Below are positions 34,563 through 36,109 of a DNA stretch of 36,109 nt, in pieces; the stretch's first letter is position 1; every line of letters starts with the position of its first letter. This stretch comes from a bacterium (GTDB taxonomy: Bacteria; Cyanobacteriota; Vampirovibrionia; Obscuribacterales; Obscuribacteraceae): contig JAUIJG010000002.1 in the NCBI GenBank assembly GCA_030431355.1, positions 1 through 36,109 of the forward strand, in the 5' to 3' direction. The notes under the pieces are model-generated. The model did no database searches and was not told the origin of the DNA. It worked only from the letters and a program-made list of their open reading frames with translations. Made by a program: the position numbers and the translations under genes.

Positions 34563-36048
34563 ACTCGTCCCACTCACGCTCGAAGAGATGAACCAGAGAC
34601 TGATTGTTGAGCTTGTTGACCTCACTAACCGTCGGCTTCATGTCCTCCGAAAACTGGAGCATCGGAGGCAAGCTCTCCGACGAGATATAGCGTAAACCGT
34701 CCGGGTATCTGTGCCCGAACTGAAAGTCTTTCGTGGACGCGATTATATAGCCCCAGTCCCCGAAAGAAGGCACATAGGCGTGATAGGGAGTGGTTTTGAA
34801 TCCCACCGACTGGAGTGTACTGACCACGCACCAAAATGAATTCTTGGCAAAATAAGGAGAGGTGCTCTGGATAACAATCAAAGAATCCGGATTAACAACA
34901 GATTTCAATGAGCGATAGAAAGTATCGGTATAAAGTTTGCCCAGGGAAAAATTGCTGGGGTCGGGGAAATCCACCACCACAAGATCATACTTGGTTTTAC
35001 AAGAAGACCTCAACCAGACAAAAGCATCTTTGTTTATCACTTCCACCCTTGGATCGCTGAGACTACCTTGATTCAACTCTTTAAACAGTCTCTGGCGCGA
35101 AAACAGATTGGTGAGGGCCGGGTCAAGATCAACCAGGGTAATCTTCTCCACCGACGGATACTTCAACACTTCCCGGGCGGCCATACCGTCTCCGCCACCA
35201 AGAATGAGAACCTGCCTGGCCTCGGGCAAAGAGCCCAGGGCCGGATGCACCAGCGCTTCATGATACCGATACTCATCCTGGGAATTGAATTGAAGGTTGC
35301 CGTTTAAAAACAGCTTTATTCTCTTTCCCCCGGTTATAACAATTCGCTGATAGGGAGAGGATCTGGAGTAGATAATATGTTCATGGTAACTGGAGGTCTC
35401 AGCCAACTTCACGAGTCTCTCGGAGAACGCGAATCCACAAGCAAGACCGACAACGAGAATAAGTGCTATGGCTCTCATACTGCTTATCCAGGGAAGCTCT
35501 TTTCGAAAAAGGTGCAGGGTCCACAAGCCGACAAGCACGTTGAATATACCGAATAGAAAAGAGGACCGGACCAGACCCAGATAGGGAACCAGTACCAGTG
35601 GAAATACCAGAGAAGCGAGCAAAGCGCCGACATAGTCGAAAGTAAAGACCTGAGACACAAGGTCTTTAAACTCAAGCTTGTCTTTCAAGATCCGCATCAA
35701 TAATGGAATCTCAAGCCCGATAAGAATGCCTATGATACCGACGATGGTATAAAGAAGAATACGAAAGTTGTCTACATACTCAAACATGAAGAAGAGAATT
35801 GCGGCGGATGATCCTCCGACAACTCCCACCAATAGCTCAACTTGTACGAAAGTAAGAACTATGTTTTTCTCGACAAACTTGGATAGATAAGAGCCTACTC
35901 CCATGGAGAACAAGTAGACTCCGATGATTGTTGAGAACTGCGTAACCGAATCACCCAGTAGATAACTGGCAACGGTTCCGGCAATCAACTCATATATAAG
36001 ACCACAGGTTGAAATGACAAAGGCCGTAATCAGCAACGCATAGGTCAT
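34546..36048 (-). CDS. Membrane-fused spermidine synthase-like (polyamine aminopropyltransferase family) protein
   Basis: This protein has 500 residues. The N-terminal half (about 1-207) has about seven membrane helices. The C-terminal half is a class I methyltransferase-fold spermidine synthase domain with YHEAL (262-266), the cofactor loop GGGDG (284-288), the acidic pair DLDP (307-310) and VDFPDPSN (359-366). Classical SpeE is soluble and about 290 residues long. Membrane-fused versions are widespread but their product is not firmly known. It follows a DUF350-like gene by 6 bases and overlaps the amine-oxidase gene, so the cassette is a single operon. Confidence 0.9.
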   Translation of the reverse strand: MTYALLITAFVISTCGLIYELIAGTVASYLLGDSVTQFSTIIGVYLFSMGVGSYLSKFVEKNIVLTFVQVELLVGVVGGSSAAILFFMFEYVDNFRILLYTIVGIIGILIGLEIPLLMRILKDKLEFKDLVSQVFTFDYVGALLASLVFPLVLVPYLGLVRSSFLFGIFNVLVGLWTLHLFRKELPWISSMRAIALILVVGLACGFAFSERLVKLAETSSYHEHIIYSRSSPYQRIVITGGKRIKLFLNGNLQFNSQDEYRYHEALVHPALGSLPEARQVLILGGGDGMAAREVLKYPSVEKITLVDLDPALTNLFSRQRLFKELNQGSLSDPRVEVINKDAFVWLRSSCKTKYDLVVVDFPDPSNFSLGKLYTDTFYRSLKSVVNPDSLIVIQSTSPYFAKNSFWCVVSTLQSVGFKTTPYHAYVPSFGDWGYIIASTKDFQFGHRYPDGLRYISSESLPPMLQFSEDMKPTVSEVNKLNNQSLVHLFEREWDEYAETY

Positions 36049-36054
36049 AAATCT

Positions 36055-36109
36055 CTAACCATGAATGGCAGATGCGATTATCATTCCAAGAGCAATTATG
36101 GTGGCACCT
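36055..36109 (-). CDS. C-terminal fragment of a membrane protein, probably DUF350
   Basis: Only the last 17 codons and the TAG stop (36055-36057) are in the window. They read GATIIALGMIIASAIHG, a hydrophobic membrane helix ending just before the stop. A DUF350 small membrane protein is suggested by context, because DUF350 genes commonly precede membrane-fused spermidine-synthase-like genes. The fragment is too short for a sequence-based family call. The gap to the next start is 6 bases, so they are co-transcribed. Confidence 0.5.
   Translation of the reverse strand, partial: GATIIALGMIIASAIHG

Overview
The window looks chromosomal and comes from a bacterium with mid-range GC. It is rich in two-component proteins, eukaryotic-type Ser/Thr kinases, TPR proteins and multidomain hybrid signalling proteins. 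That mixture, including a kinase fused to a DUF4388/PATAN-like domain and a giant kinase/ATPase/GAF/histidine-kinase/receiver/Hpt protein, fits the non-photosynthetic sister lineage of Cyanobacteria (Melainabacteria/Vampirovibrionia, Obscuribacterales-like). This assignment is inference from gene content; no rRNA or tRNA gene is present to confirm it. I saw no CRISPR array, insertion sequence or clear prophage.

Layout. 1-4.5 kb: a truncated minus-strand gene, an OmpR-type regulator (620-1294), and a minus-strand pair of soluble PAS histidine kinase and membrane-anchored Ser/Thr kinase. 4.6-6.6 kb: a hypothetical protein convergent with a phage-tail-lysozyme-domain protein. 6.8-8.9 kb: an NAD(P)-binding SDR divergent from rnhB and an ABM-domain protein, which ends in an intrinsic terminator. 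8.9-9.46 kb: about 540 bp without a confident gene but with several inverted repeats. 9.5-14.5 kb: a hypothetical gene with a strong terminator, then a tight unit of class D beta-lactamase homologue, 1017-residue DExH helicase with a membrane hairpin, and a small Mpv17/PMP22-like membrane protein. 14.5-19 kb: an NrtR-like Nudix protein, an Ala/Gly-rich exported protein, an M20 carbamoylase/hydantoinase-type amidase broken by one in-frame TAA, a NarL-type regulator, and an exported beta-carbonic anhydrase. 19.2-25.3 kb: the giant hybrid kinase. 25.4-26 kb: two divergent lysine-rich small proteins, one of only 45 residues. 26-28 kb: an overlapping OmpR regulator/sensor kinase operon. 28-31.7 kb: a membrane-anchored TPR protein, acetate kinase and a soluble TPR protein. 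31.7-36.1 kb: a minus-strand cassette of DUF350-like tail (truncated), membrane-fused spermidine-synthase-like protein, FAD amine-oxidase-like protein and polytopic membrane protein.

How they fit together. Signalling dominates, with three response regulators, three histidine kinases and two Ser/Thr-kinase-like proteins. Two units look like undescribed or poorly described systems. One is the helicase plus Mpv17-like membrane protein behind a beta-lactamase homologue. The other is the polyamine-synthase/amine-oxidase/membrane cassette. Several signals concern individual genes: the in-frame stop in the amidase, the lost DFG Asp in the giant hybrid kinase, and the structured intergenic region upstream of 9485.
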